Of a DNA stretch of 64,000 bases, positions 1-11,837 are shown one piece after another. Position numbers and translations under genes: made by a program. The stretch's first letter is position 1; each line of letters opens with the position of its first letter. The notes under the pieces were generated by a model, which saw nothing but the letters and a program-made list of their open reading frames with translations, was not told the DNA's origin and searched no databases. The stretch lies in the NCBI GenBank assembly GCA_023052935.1, contig CM041292.1:172112900-172176899 (forward strand), given 5' to 3'. This stretch comes from Piezodorus guildinii (Eukaryota; Arthropoda; Insecta; Hemiptera; Pentatomidae).

Positions 1-164
1 TAGAGTTTATCGTTTTAGAAGATTTAGTTTACCGTAACGAAAAAGACGATTGGTTAAGTCTGTTCGTTTGTTAGAGATAACTCGCCAACAAAATCGCCTT
101 TCATTATATATTTATATATATAAAGAGAGAGAGATGATCCACAGTAATCAGTTTGTTTTAGCGG

Positions 165-450
165 GTTTCCAACGGCAAAAAATACATCTACATTACTCTT
201 TTTATGTTCAAAAACACAAAAATTGGATTAAAAAATATTTTTCCCCTTTTCTCCTATAGTTGTTTATCAATTTCGTTCTTCTTGTATATTTAAATGGTTT
301 TTAGAATTGCTAATCAGATGATATGTTTAATTTTATGAAACCTACTAAATGAAATGTACTTGAGAGGAAGAATACTTTAAATATCAGTATGTAAGCACTG
401 TCAGATTATTTCAATCAGAATGGAACCTACATGATATTAAAGTCTCCGGT
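165..450 (+). repeat. Degraded fragment of the TGG dispersed repeat family
   Basis: This stretch aligns by eye with the middle of the ~0.9-kb TGG repeats seen complete at 7628-8537 and 54911-55802. Landmarks are a poly-A/T block ending in tttctcct, then ttgagaggaagaatactt, then a degraded form of the 'cctgtcagac...tttcaatc' block, then aacctacatgatattaaag. Both ends of the repeat are missing. No coding potential is seen. Confidence 0.5.
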
Positions 451-477
451 ATGGAGACGCGATGTCGAAATTATTTT

Positions 478-552
478 ATCTTTATCCCATTTGGTTTTTA
501 AGTTAATGGGCAAAGCGCGCGCTGTAAACCCTTTCAGCCATACCGCCCTCAC
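478..552 (-). repeat. Possible tRNA-derived SINE head, fragment
   Basis: On the minus strand this reads as a tRNA-like promoter head, with gggcggtatggctgaaaggg resembling an A box and a gcgcgc run after it. It resembles the heads of the SINEs at 34036-34232 (minus) and 2723-2949. No B box, tail or target-site duplication is visible, so this is a fragment at best. Confidence 0.3.
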
Positions 553-993
553 AATAATGATTATAAAAATCCTATAAAACATTTTAAATAAACAACACTT
601 CAGGCAAACATATCTAACATTCTTATTTAGGATTGTAAATAGGGTGTGATTAAATTTAGCCGTTTCTTTGCACAATTACCGTGAAAATGACGTAATTGTT
701 GATTATGCGTTAGTATTTTTAGCAGTTCAATACATAGTTCCGTTTGTATTTCCGAAGGTATTTTATTTTTGGGGTCCTGAACTAAAAAGTAGAATTGAGG
801 TTCTGTTTATCTTTTAGAATTGACCGCCTTATTCTAATACGCTCCATTAGAATATGCTAATTTTAATATAGTAAACTAACGGGCATTAGATGATCTTAGG
901 CGAGATGAAATGTTGCAAATCAGTCAAGACTAATTAGAATTTTCCATGTAATTTACAAAAAATGTCATATCTTTTCTCATAACACTAAAACGA
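553..993. other. AT-rich stretch, nothing recognised
   Basis: No long reading frame, no repeat shared with the rest of the window and no RNA gene were recognised here. Confidence 0.4.
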
Positions 994-1330
994 TTGTTTA
1001 ACTGCTTTATATGCTTCATCATAGGTATATTCAGAGACACCTCTGCCACCCGATTCTACGAAGAGTTGAAGGGGCTTAATCCTTCCTACCTTTGTAAGCC
1101 GTACTTACTAAGTACTCTGATCCTCCATCTGCTCACGCAGTGCAAGCTCGCTGCCTACAGATCTGTATATATATATGTATCGAACCACAGATCTTTCCTT
1201 ATCCGATCATCATCGGTATGGAACTCTATGCCTTCTTGTATCATTGACTCCAATAGTCTTCCGACCTAGTCGGTTCAATCACTTCTTGTTGCTCCTATTT
1301 TCCTAATCAAAATCAGTAATAAAACTGATG
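994..1330 (+). pseudogene. 3' end relic of a non-LTR retrotransposon (CR1/Jockey-like)
   Basis: The translated frame ends with a pattern typical of the extreme C-terminus of non-LTR reverse transcriptase proteins: a basic residue, then SFLIRSSSVWNSMPSCII, then a short 'SL..F' tail. This is the conserved 'R.....WN.LP..I....SL..F' region of CR1/L2/Jockey-like LINEs. A premature stop follows directly and no reverse transcriptase core is present, so only the last ~100 codons survive. A similar relic lies on the minus strand near 20150-20720. The assignment rests on this short pattern. Confidence 0.45.
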
Positions 1331-1435
1331 ATAAATGTTTATTTATAGATCAAATTTTATTTTATGTTGTTTTTAGCACATATTATATTATTAAAATTGA
1401 ATTTCATTAAAAATTGTTATTTATTCCATATCAAA

Positions 1436-2432
<997 letters not shown>

Positions 2433-2554
2433 TATATATATATATATATACAATATATACACATATTTCTGTTATATACATGTAAATATTTTTGTTTCTT
2501 ATCTAGTTTATTTTTCAATATTATTATTAAGTTACTTTTTGAAGTATTATTGTT

Positions 2555-3692
2555 ATTACTTTCACTTACCTATATATGAAATATATAGTAAGGGAAGGTA
2601 TTGCGATCCTGAAAATTTACGATTATATTTTTCCAGTTTACGATTTACGATTTAAATTCCAGTTTTCGACGGAAATACACGTTTAGGGTCTCTTGAGTCC
2701 AAATGACCAAGTCCCGCAAAAACGGGAGCGGGGTGGCCGAAATGGTTAGCGCGCGTTTCTTTAAACACGCGTTGCCTAGCTACCAGATGACCACTACCTT
2801 GAAACCAAAAAAAAATTACGAGTTCAACTCTCGGAACCTGAGGAGATTTTATATTGCATTAATCCCCCGCCCTCACCCCCTGGTCCGAGAAACCCTCGTA
2901 TAGCCTTCAAAGGCGAGGTAGGGGTGGAAAAAAAAAAAAAAAAAAAAAGGTCCCGCAAAAAGGTTCGTGTGGCAACTCCCGGGCGAAAACGAAAAGTCAT
3001 ATGAAACTGAAATTTCATATTTAAGACAACTATAAGTCCTAGATGCTACAGAATCTTTTTAATCAAAATACGCTGACCAGAAGATCTACTTTATACTATG
3101 CATTTAGAACCTTTTTACGGTTTTCACAAAAAAGGCTTAGTGATTAAACTCGATTTTGAGATTAAACTCCTTATATTTATTCTGATTGCAATAGTCTGAC
3201 AGGGACTAAATGCTGATATTTCGAAATTTCTTCCTCTAAAGTTCCTTTAATTTTGTATTTTTTATGAAAGTGACCATATTATCTGATTAGCATTACTAAA
3301 GAACAGGTAAGCACATAAGTTGAACGAATTCGATGTCCAACTAAAGGAGATAGCGGCCAAAATATTTTTTAAATGTAATTTTTTGTTTTTGAACTTAAGA
3401 ACAGTAATATACATGTATAATATATTATTGGAAAGTGAAAGATTTTAGAAAAAATATTATCTTATACATACTATTCTAAAAGTTAACGGAGAGTGATGAA
3501 AAGCCGATAAAACAAACTGATTGTCGTAGATAATAATATAATAGATTATTTAATAAAACACGTGTTTCTATTTAAAATCTAATGTAAATAATTCTTTAAC
3601 AATTTATACTCGTTTCTAAATTTTTTTGAAAAATTCTTAAATTGATATCAATAACGGAGGTAAGTGAAAGTCGTGTGTTCCGAGCACCATAT
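2555..3692 (-). repeat. TGG-family dispersed repeat, reverse copy interrupted by a SINE
   Basis: Read on the minus strand this is a TGG-family repeat: the end near 3692 corresponds to ATCTGGTGC..., followed by actttcacttacctccgt, and the other end near 2555 is the hairpin ...gtaagtgaaagtaa. The motifs 'atgaaactgaaatttcatat', 'gtctgacaggg' and 'aacagtaatatacatgtata' match the other copies. A SINE with its own target duplication sits at 2723-2949, so this repeat is older than that insertion. Non-coding. Confidence 0.85.
2723..2949 (+). mobile_element. tRNA-derived SINE (family S2) with poly-A tail and 12-bp target duplication
   Basis: The head GGGGTGGCCGAAATGGTTAG resembles a pol III A box and GAGTTCAACTCTCGG a B box. 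The body ends ...aaggcgaggtaggggtgg followed by about 20 A residues. It is bracketed by the direct repeat GTCCCGCAAAAA at 2711-2722 and 2950-2961, and removing the insert restores the TGG-family sequence (aagtcccgcaaaaaggt). This is clear evidence of LINE-mediated retroposition. The same family occurs on the minus strand at 34036-34232. Confidence 0.88.
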
Positions 3693-4894
3693 TTTTTTAA
3701 CTTTATATTGTTTTTTATTCTAAAACACTGAAGATTCTATTTTAATTTCCATGTAATATTACTCCAAAGGGGCTTGTCTCAGAATAAATAAATAATTTAT
3801 TATTATTATCATATCTTGATAAAAAAGCAACAGGCTTTTACAAAAAAATTGTAGGAAAATGGATTGCACGTTATTTATTTTGTATATGTCACTTATTTTA
3901 TACAAAACTTTAATTCTGGGATGTTTACTTTTTCACTCGATTCTCAATGTTTTTCTTTTGCTTTATCTATATTTCATTAGGGTATGACTAAACCTTAGAG
4001 AACACAATGTATATCATCTACTTCGAAACCAAAAAGTAACTAATGTGCAGCCATTATACAATAATGAAAATACCACTTTCTCATGGATTCCGAATAATTC
4101 AATAATTATTCAAACGAAATGTTAAGATTTCCTACAATGAAAATCTATTTTTCTGCTGTATCATGACGAACTTAAGTAACCTTTCAATTACGTCGCTACA
4201 GCCCCATTCCAAAATCTCAAATCCTAAACCCAGCTTATTCCGTTCCGAAGGTACCAGAATAAAATGTAGTTTTCTTTCAAATCTTTAAAATGCTTGTATA
4301 TTTCGATAAAATAACAATAAAATTCAAAACAAGTGTCATAGAGGGATAGGAATGAGCCCATTACCGACAGGAAACCAACAGTTGTAGTAATGACTGTAGG
4401 TAACCAAGCAGAAGTCACCCGAAGGTCTCAGGGCAATTGGCTTTTTTCTCTTAAAGGTCATACTTTTGCGGTAGGTTTACAAAAGCGGTACAAAATGAAA
4501 AAGTAAAAAAGGTACAAATAATATTTGATGTTTTTTATTTTTTAAAAATGTTTTTTTCATCGGCTAAAACAAATATCGCTCTTTGAAGAAATAAACGAAA
4601 TACACACATTTATTTATTTACTTTTTTTTTTTTTTTTTTGTGGATGTGACATTATTAAAAATTGAAAGATTAATGTATTTATTATTATTTACCGCTTATC
4701 CATTGTTGAATCAAAACAGTAGATAAAATATCTTTCAGGCTAATAATTTTTGTTCATGCCTGAAGTTGTAAGTTACCTGTTTTGAGAAAATGTCTTCTAA
4801 TCGATAATGACTTAACTACAAAAATAAAAGATAACAAATGTAAGTCTCTATTTTTTAAAATACCTAACTGTCTCATTATATTTACAATCCTCGT
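3693..4894. other. AT-rich region, one LINE-tail-like motif
   Basis: No gene was recognised. At about 3768-3805 the motif ggggcttgtctcagaataaataaataa resembles the 3' end of the LINE relic at 20150-20720 (minus), which reads ggggacttgctgtcccagaa there, so it may be a leftover LINE tail. The rest is AT-rich sequence with short homopolymers (for example the poly-T at 4621-4639). Confidence 0.35.
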
Positions 4895-5205
4895 TTGGTC
4901 TGGTAGCTCGAAAGAGTTGAAGGCATTTTCCCTATAGTAGTTTTTAACTTATAGGGTCTAAAAAAAAATGGAGTCACTACTGGTGTATAGGCTACCATAA
5001 CAGCCTTAAAAAACCGTCAGCTCGCCCTACGATTTTTTAAAGGGAGTAAAAAATCCTTGTTTATGCCGTCCTTCAGAGAGGATGTAAAATGGTGGACCTG
5101 AGCCTATGCGATATCAGGTACTCGTTAATGATCCCTATGCTAATAAAATGTGGATAATCGCCAGATTAGCTATAAAGTGATGTTAAGTGAATAAACAAAA
5201 AAACA
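4895..5205 (+). repeat. tRNA-derived SINE, family S1, decayed
   Basis: This matches the S1 SINE family by shared blocks in order: aacagcctt, then gggagtaaaaaatcctt, then atgccgtccttcagagagga, then a gatatcaggtactcgttaat block, then gattagcta...gtgatgttaagtgaataaac. The first ~70 bp are rearranged relative to 42943-43171. The tail consists of short A-rich repeats. It is old and non-coding. Confidence 0.65.
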
Positions 5206-5454
5206 TAAGCCAGAATTTACTGTAACAGGTAAGAAAACCATAAAGATAAACAAAGGCCGAGGGAATATGGCTGATTTCAAATAGATTAATCTCAAATCTT
5301 TCTTAAGTTTTCTAAATATGAAATAATTTAAAAGATGGAAGATTGATCAGAGTATTAATATTCCTCGTAAAGTATGAGCACATCAAAGAAACCAGATTCA
5401 TGACAAAGCATCCGCTTTCCAGACCCCCAGGAGCGTACCCCCACTCAGAGAGAC

Positions 5455-5860
5455 CATATTTCATGTTATCATCCCATCTACACTTAGCTTAAGTAGCAAT
5501 AAATTTGAAAGCGAAGAGGCCGGACAGTGCGCCGCCCACCCTCTGCGCCGCAGAGGAGCTAGCCAGATAATTTCATCGACCGGGAGGAACCACACGGCAG
5601 TGACATAAAAAAAGGCGACACCAAATTGGAAGGTGGTGACCGACACCATCGGCAATCTCGCAGAATTACCCAGCGGCGTCCCAGGGGCAGCCGCAGTCGG
5701 AAGGTACAAAGGTAAATCCCAGTGTTTTTTTTCTGACCACCGCGGCTTACTGGACCATGTGATGAGGTCTAGTGCTGGAGCGGTGTGAGGTCTCAGTACG
5801 GCAAACTGGTCGGTCGGTACCAAGGTAATCATCTGCGTGATATCTATCAAAAGGAAGCAA
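5455..5860. other. GC-richer island of unknown nature
   Basis: This block is clearly richer in G+C than its surroundings (for example gcgccgcccaccctctgcgccgcag). The longest frame, 129 codons on the minus strand, shows no family motif I recognise and no codon-like conservation can be judged. It could be an old repeat, a host exon or a regulatory island. No copy of it is seen elsewhere in the window. Confidence 0.3.
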
Positions 5861-6779
5861 GGTTTGAATACTTAATATTGATTATTATTAGTCAAAAATA
5901 AATGAGATGTTGTTAGTAAAAAATATTTTTTGTAATAGATAGACTGTATTCTCTTACTTGAGCGGTTCAGTACTGAGAGAAAATTAAAGAACTACAGAAG
6001 CTTTCGGTGTCTCAAGCGCCCGCCATATTCATATTATAATAATTTTAGTCAGTTCATTAAATAAATATTCCCTCAGCTATATTTCTTACTCGTCATTTTT
6101 TAAACCACGCTGACATGATCCCACCAAATCGGCCGGTCTTCTAATAGAATCTTAAGATTATGAGAGCTTATAAACACAAGTTTAGGCAATATTTATTTAA
6201 AAAATGGATTAATATCATTATCTGAAGAATGTAGGGCTTGAGAAGCCGAAATATTGAAGAGTTTTTTAATAAAGATAAATTAAAACGGACTATCACAGTG
6301 TATTGAACCTTACATAAATCTTTGTTTTATTTATTAAACTTTTTTTTTAGAAAAACTATTTTTATTCAGAGATGATTTAATTTGTCTCAACGCATACATT
6401 GACACTATATTAATAATATATATATATATTGAGTTGTTAAAATACTGCATTTTTCTTTAAAACACTCCTCTCTATAACAAACTGTTTACGTTTACTGTAT
6501 TATTTATTTGTATGAATGTAGTCATTAATAATCCTCTTCCAAACGACAATGTTTGTATTCAGTGTTGATATTTAGAATTGTTATATAAAGGAAATTATAA
6601 TTGTGTCCATTCACATAAAAAAAATTGTGGTTTGACCTGAACATGGTATAATAGCTGAAACATTGTTCATTGTTTAATAAAATTGGTTAAGTGGTATTAC
6701 AGTCTCCAATTTTATATTGATAATGTTCGTTTATCAGTTTAGCATTTCGTTACTTAGAAACAACTCAGTCTTCACTAAG
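5861..6779 (+). other. AT-rich region with two degraded hammerhead-like motifs
   Basis: Two short segments resemble the hammerhead-like signature seen in the Penelope element at 12475-12514. At 6222-6258 ctgaagaatgtagggcttga is followed by gaagccgaaatattg, where GGCTT/AAGCC can pair just before the GAAA. At 6634-6671 cctgaacatggtataatagc is followed by tgaaacattg. Both are imperfect and may be 3'-end relics of other Penelope-like elements. Nothing else is recognised between 5861 and 6779. Confidence 0.3.
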
Positions 6780-7300
6780 ACGTCAAAGGTTGATATTAAA
6801 ATATTTTTTTTACGGGTATAAACCGACCGAAACGGCGAGGAACACCAATTAATTTTGGGACGAGGACAGCATTAATGAGTGCACTGTTCAACGGTGGCTC
6901 AAAAAAATTCATAAGGAAGACTTCAGCCTTGAAGACAAAGAAGGTCGTGGAAGAACTTCCTCTCTTGATAAAATGCTGAACGCTTTGGTGAAAGAAAACC
7001 TCAGGGAAACTTGATCTTAGCAAATCAAGTGTCGATGAGCAACCCAAGTCGATAGGAAAGGTAGAAAAGCTTGATAGATAGGCTCCCCAATGAACAAAAA
7101 ATAAATAAATAAATAAGCGTTATGATTTTATTCGCCGAAACAAAACAGACCATTTTATGTTCAAAATTGTTACTCGAGGTTGAAAAGTGGATACCTTACG
7201 ATAACAGTATATGTTATGTTCTGGACAAGGAGGAGAAACAGCAAAAGATTTTCCGAAGACACCAACTCATCTAAAAAAGGTCGTACTTTTATAGTTACTA
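6780..7300 (+). pseudogene. Decayed mariner transposase relic
   Basis: Pieces in shifting frames resemble mariner transposase in order. First comes the helix-turn-helix region, SINECTVQRWLKKIHKEDF then SLEDKEGRGRTSSLD (about 6868-6970). Then come remnants of the second DNA-binding unit with IGKVEKLD (about 7050-7075), and then 'NKTDHFMFKIVTRG.EKWIPYDN' (about 7140-7205), matching the family's region around the first catalytic aspartate (which is not preserved), followed by a 'LDKEE' piece. Several stops and frameshifts break it and no terminal repeats were found. It is unlike the two cecropia-type copies in detail, so it is a different, older mariner lineage. Confidence 0.7.
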
Positions 7301-7627
7301 TAATTTATTTTCATACTTTTCATAGTAATCAAATGAATGCATACATCAGAGATTGGCAATAGTGAAGCGGTGAGTTATTATAATAGATAAGCCTCTTGAG
7401 CTTAATACAAGGTTATATCCAAGCACGTTAACTCTTACTCCTCTTTCATTCAATACACAAGTTCGGTCCCTCCAATGAAAATTCTCACCCCTCCTGCAGC
7501 CCGAAGGAAAAAAAGGCCTCTAGATCTGGAAATGCTACTATGTAGTGATGATGGTCAATGTTTTTGTTTTAAAAGATAAATTGTACATATTTTTTTAAGG
7601 CATTATTCAATATTCTTAAGGAAAAAA
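7301..7627. other. AT-rich spacer, nothing recognised
   Basis: No gene, RNA or repeat could be recognised here apart from short A runs. Confidence 0.35.
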
Positions 7628-8537
7628 ATCTGGTGCGCGCAACACACGCCTTTCACTTACCTTCATTATTTATATCAATTGAAGAATTTTCAAACAAATT
7701 TAGAAACGTAAATAAATTGTTAAAGAATTATTTACATTGGATTTTAATAGAAAAATGTGTTTTATTAAATAATATATTTTATTATTATTTACGACAATCA
7801 GTTTGTTTTATCGGCTTTTCATCAATCTCCGATAAATTTACAATAGTTTGTATAAGATAATATTTATTCCAAAATATTTTTTATTCCAACGGTATATTAT
7901 ACATGTATATTACTGTTTTAAGTTTAAAAAAAAATACATTAAAAAAATATTTTTGATGTCTTCTCCTTTAGTTGGATATCGAATTCGTTCGATGTATTTA
8001 CCTGTTTTTTAGCAATGCTAACAAGATAATAAGGTCAATTTTATAATAACTACATAATTACTACAAGGTATTTTAGAAGAAGAAATTTTGAAATATTGGC
8101 ATTTAAGCCCTGTCAGACTGTTTCAATGAAACCAACGTAATATTAAAAGAACGAAACCAAGATTTTATTAAAGCACATTAAATTTTACATAGATATGGCG
8201 AGTTTAATAAAAATCGTTAGAGCCGTTTTTAAGAAAATCGTAAAAAGGTGCAGAATGCACGGTATAAAGTGGGTCTTCTGGTTAGCTGATTTTGATGAAA
8301 AAGTTTTTGTAAGATCTCGGGCGTATAGTTGTCTTAAATATGAAATTTCAGGTTCATTGGACTTTTCGTTTACGCGCTGGAGTTACATCACACATAGAAG
8401 TTTAAGCGGGACTTGATCATTTGGACTCGAGGGACCCTAAAACATGTATTTTAGTTAAAAACCTATATTCGAAAATTTTCACAATCGTAATACTTTCCCT
8501 TACTATATATTTCATATATAGGTAAGTGAAAGTAAAA
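7628..8537 (+). repeat. TGG-family dispersed repeat, complete forward copy
   Basis: This is a near-complete ~0.9-kb copy. It starts ATCTGGTGCGCGCAACACAC, then carries the subterminal ctttcacttacc, and ends cttactatatatttcatata followed by ggtaagtgaaagtaaaa. The inner cacttacc/ggtaagtg sequences are inverted relative to each other. The body is AT-rich, with the shared blocks 'ttagttggatatcgaattcg', 'ctgtcagac' and 'gagtttaataaaaatcgtta'. Reading frames inside are not conserved between copies, so it is non-coding. Confidence 0.85.
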
Positions 8538-8624
8538 AGATGTCTAAGAATAAAAATTATTTTCAGTCATTTATTTAACTAGAGCTAAAAAATCAATAGT
8601 TTTGATTGGAGCAATGCTATTAAA

Positions 8625-8636
8625 ATTAATAATTCT
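8625..8636 (+). repeat. Left 12-bp direct repeat (target duplication) of the Penelope-like element
   Basis: ATTAATAATTCT here is repeated exactly at 12565-12576, immediately outside the inverted Penelope dimer. This supports the whole dimer having inserted as one unit. Confidence 0.75.
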
Positions 8637-8718
8637 ATTGAGGGTGTATAGTCGACTGTAGAAACTATTATAGGTGGAATAGTCAGGAATCAGTCATTTT
8701 TAAAAAGTTTTTAATTTT

Positions 8719-8758
8719 GCCAACGTTTCGGCTCAAGCTTGTGAGCCATCATCAGGGC
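8719..8758 (-). ncRNA. Hammerhead-ribozyme-like motif, left arm of the Penelope element
   Basis: This is the mirror of 12475-12514. On the minus strand it reads GCC, CTGATGA, T, GGCTC, an 8-nt loop, GAGCC, GAAA, CGTT, GGC. The core boxes CUGAUGA and GAAA, helix II and a 3-bp helix I are all present. Confidence 0.6.
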
Positions 8759-9395
8759 TACAAACATCAGAACAAAAGAGATACATATTAATATGATAAT
8801 GAAAATTTTCTTCTGAATGTAGTGACAATGATAACATTTGAAATAAAACAGAAAATATACCAACATACTTAAATATTATAGATACAAATAATGATAATAT
8901 GATACATAATCTGATGATGATAAGCATAACAAATTTTACAGAACTTTAGACTTTAATATAAAAGTAAAAAAAAAAACATATATATATATATAAACGTACC
9001 ATTACTGAGCCATGTCCAAGCATAAACTGAGGAAAACCATAAACATAGGTAGTATGGGGAGGGGTTCGTGTAAAAATCCTGAAGGTTTTCCCCTCTAAGT
9101 GTAAATACTACAGCTTATCTTTGTTTTTAAAAAGTTTTACAAAATTATATAATGGAAAAAACAAAATAATATATCCGTATGTACAATAAGGTTGAACATT
9201 TTTAACAGAAAATTATAAACACTAGAATCTGAGGTATTTAAAAGATCATGAGGTATATAATAAAAAACAAAATAAAATAAATAAATAACAAAAACAAGAA
9301 CCAGAGGTGTTGTAAACAAAAAGATAAATATACAGTAAATAAATAAAATATACATTACACAAGCAATTTGTACAATAAAGTGATAGAGTTATAAT

Positions 9396-10307
9396 TTAAG
9401 GAGAATACGAGGGAGAAATTATCTCTTTGTCAGTTTTATGATTTACGGGAACTCGATCTTTTTCCATATGGATATATATAGCTTCGGAGAGGAGTCGCTT
9501 TTTGTAGTTAGGTACGGTGGCTAGGATTTCAGGATTATCAAAATCAAAATGATGGTCAAGGGATATAGCGTGCTCGGATAATTTTGAGGAAAATGGGTTA
9601 CGGGTAAATATTGTGTATTTGTGCTGATAAATTCTTTTTTTGAGATAGTTTTTGGTCTCGCCTATGTAACATGAATTACAATTTGGGGAAGAGCAGGGAA
9701 TACGATAAACTAAATTTGATTTTTGTAGGAAAGGGATGGGATCTTTTAGTTTTGAATATAGATTCTTTAATTTGTTACTATGTTTTAAAACTAAGCGGAG
9801 ATGGGGAAAGCTAGAGGATAAGACTTTTTTAATTTTTTGAGATAGAGATGGGATGTATGGAATGGATCTGTACTGGGGAACTATGGCGGTTTGTGGGAAG
9901 TGTGCGGGGATGGAGTGAGGGTTTGAAGAAGTTTTAATGAGGTTCTTGATTAATTGGTCAGGAAAATTATTAGATTTTAGGATTTTTGTTAGTCGGGTTA
10001 AATTATCTTGGTGAAATTTTGTATCGGAAAGTGTTAAGGAACGGTGTATGAGGTTTTTGGCTACACTGATTTTCTGGTGATGTGGGTGTAAGGAAAAATA
10101 ATTAAGGAGACGGCCAGAATAAGTAGGTTTGGTGTACCAGTTAGTGGATAGTGAATTATCGGAATTTCTTATGATAAGGAGGTCGAGGAACGGAAGTGAG
10201 TTATTGTTTTCTGTTTCAATGGTAAATTGGAGTCGAGGATGGTATGAGTTGAAAGAAGTCAAGATATTAGGGATGGCTTTGGGGTTGAGGATCAGGAAAA
10301 GGTCATC
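9396..10307 (-). pseudogene. Penelope polyprotein, C-terminal part (RT thumb plus GIY-YIG endonuclease), left arm
   Basis: The frame is open from the arm junction to the stop, giving ~300 residues of Penelope protein. It begins at the second half of the reverse transcriptase active site (DDLFLILNPK), continues through the RT C-terminal region (FLDLLIIRNSDN, NWYTKPTYSGRLLNYFSLHP), a linker, and a GIY-YIG endonuclease: LVYRIPCSSPNCNSCYIGET then a KKRIYQHK helix, with cysteines just before the YIG as usual in this family. There is no start codon belonging to the element, because the copy is cut at the junction. Unlike the right arm, this arm keeps the correct frame at TYSGRLLNYF. Confidence 0.88.
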
Positions 10308-11837
10308 CTCTCTCACCACTAAATTTAACCAGCATTTAAAATATCTCCACGAATCCAAACAGATCACTCTCTCTACCTACAAAAACCTCATCTCCTATAA
10401 TTCAGTTGCTCCCCGATGTTACGGCTTACCTAAAATCCATAAACCAGGAAACCCATTACGTCCCATAATTTCAAATATCAACTCACCATCCTCAAAACTC
10501 AGTTCATTCCTTCTTTCTCCCTTACAAAAACTCAGCCAAAATAACCCATATGACATCCAAAATTCACAGCAACTCCTTGAAGAACTGAAATCCCTAACTA
10601 TTCCTCAAAATTTCATTTTAGCCTCCCTAGATGCTGTAAACCTTTTTACCAACATCCCTACTGACCGTGCTCTTAAAATAATCGATGAAAATTGGCTGAC
10701 CTTAGAACCACATACCTCCCTCAACCAATCCTCATACCTTGAATCCCTCTCTCTGTGCTGTAACTCTGGCTACCTATGTTTCCAAGAGAAATTTTATAAA
10801 CAAATTTCGGGTTTAGCCATGGGAAACTGTCTTGCTCCTGATCTCTCCAACATCGTCCTCAATCACCTTCTTGAGACCGTTATACCTAACTTTTCCGCAG
10901 ATATTTTTTTCATTAAAAAATATGTTGATGACCTTTTCCTGATCCTCAACCCCAAAGCCATCCCTAATATCTTGACTTCTTTCAACTCATACCATCCTCG
11001 ACTCCAATTTACCATTGAAACAGAAAACAATAACTCACTTCCGTTCCTCGACCTCCTTATCATAAGAAATTCCGATAATTCACTATCCACTAACTGGTAC
11101 ACCAAACCTACTTATTCTGCCGTCTCCTTAATTATTTTTCCTTACACCCACATCACCAGAAAATCAGTGTAGCCAAAAACCTCATACACCGTTCCTTAAC
11201 ACTTTCCGATACAAAATTTCACCAAGATAATTTAACCCGACTAACAAAAATCCTAAAATCTAATAATTTTCCTGACCAATTAATCAAGAACCTCATTAAA
11301 ACTTCTTCAAACCCTCACTCCATCCCCGCACACTCTCCACAAACCGCCATAGTTCCCCAGTACAGATCCATTCCATACATCCCATCTCTATCTCAAAAAA
11401 TTAAAAAAGTCTTATCCTCTAGCTTTCCCCATCTCCGCTTAGTTTTAAAACATAGTAACAAATTAAAGAATCTATATTCAAAACTAAAAGATCCCATCCC
11501 TTTCCTACAAAAATCAAATTTAGTTTATCGTATTCCCTGCTCTTCCCCAAATTGTAATTCATGTTACATAGGCGAGACCAAAAACTATCTCAAAAAAAGA
11601 ATTTATCAGCACAAATACACAATATTTACCCGTAACCCATTTTCCTCAAAATTATCCGAGCACGCTATATCCCTTGACCATCATTTTGATTTTGATAATC
11701 CTGAAATCCTAGCCACCGTACCTAACTACAAAAAGCGACTCCTCTCCGAAGCTATATATATCCATATGAAAAAAGATCGAGTTCCCGTAAATCATAAAAC
11801 TGACAAAGAGATAATTTCTCCCTCGTATTCTCCTTAA
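10308..11837 (+). pseudogene. Penelope polyprotein (RT plus GIY-YIG), right arm, one frameshift
   Basis: Plus-strand codons from the junction show Penelope reverse transcriptase motifs: YGLPKIHKPGNPLRPIIS, SLDAVNLFTNIP (first catalytic Asp), ISGLAMGNCLAPDLSN, and the active-site box KKYVDDLFLIL near 10918. About 11120 one G is missing relative to the left arm, so the frame ends at 11172; the GIY-YIG part continues in the next frame to a stop at 11835-11837. The N-terminal part of a full Penelope RT is absent, so the copy is also 5'-truncated. The apparent ORF starting at 10129 reads antisense left-arm sequence before 10308 and is not a real start. Confidence 0.88.

Noticed and set aside
5461..5850. 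129-codon minus-strand ORF in a GC-richer island
   Set aside because: No start context, no known motif and no second evidence; long frames are expected in such composition.
10129..10307. Apparent start of the long plus-strand Penelope ORF
   Set aside because: These codons read the left arm in antisense; the true reverse transcriptase codons start after the junction at 10308.
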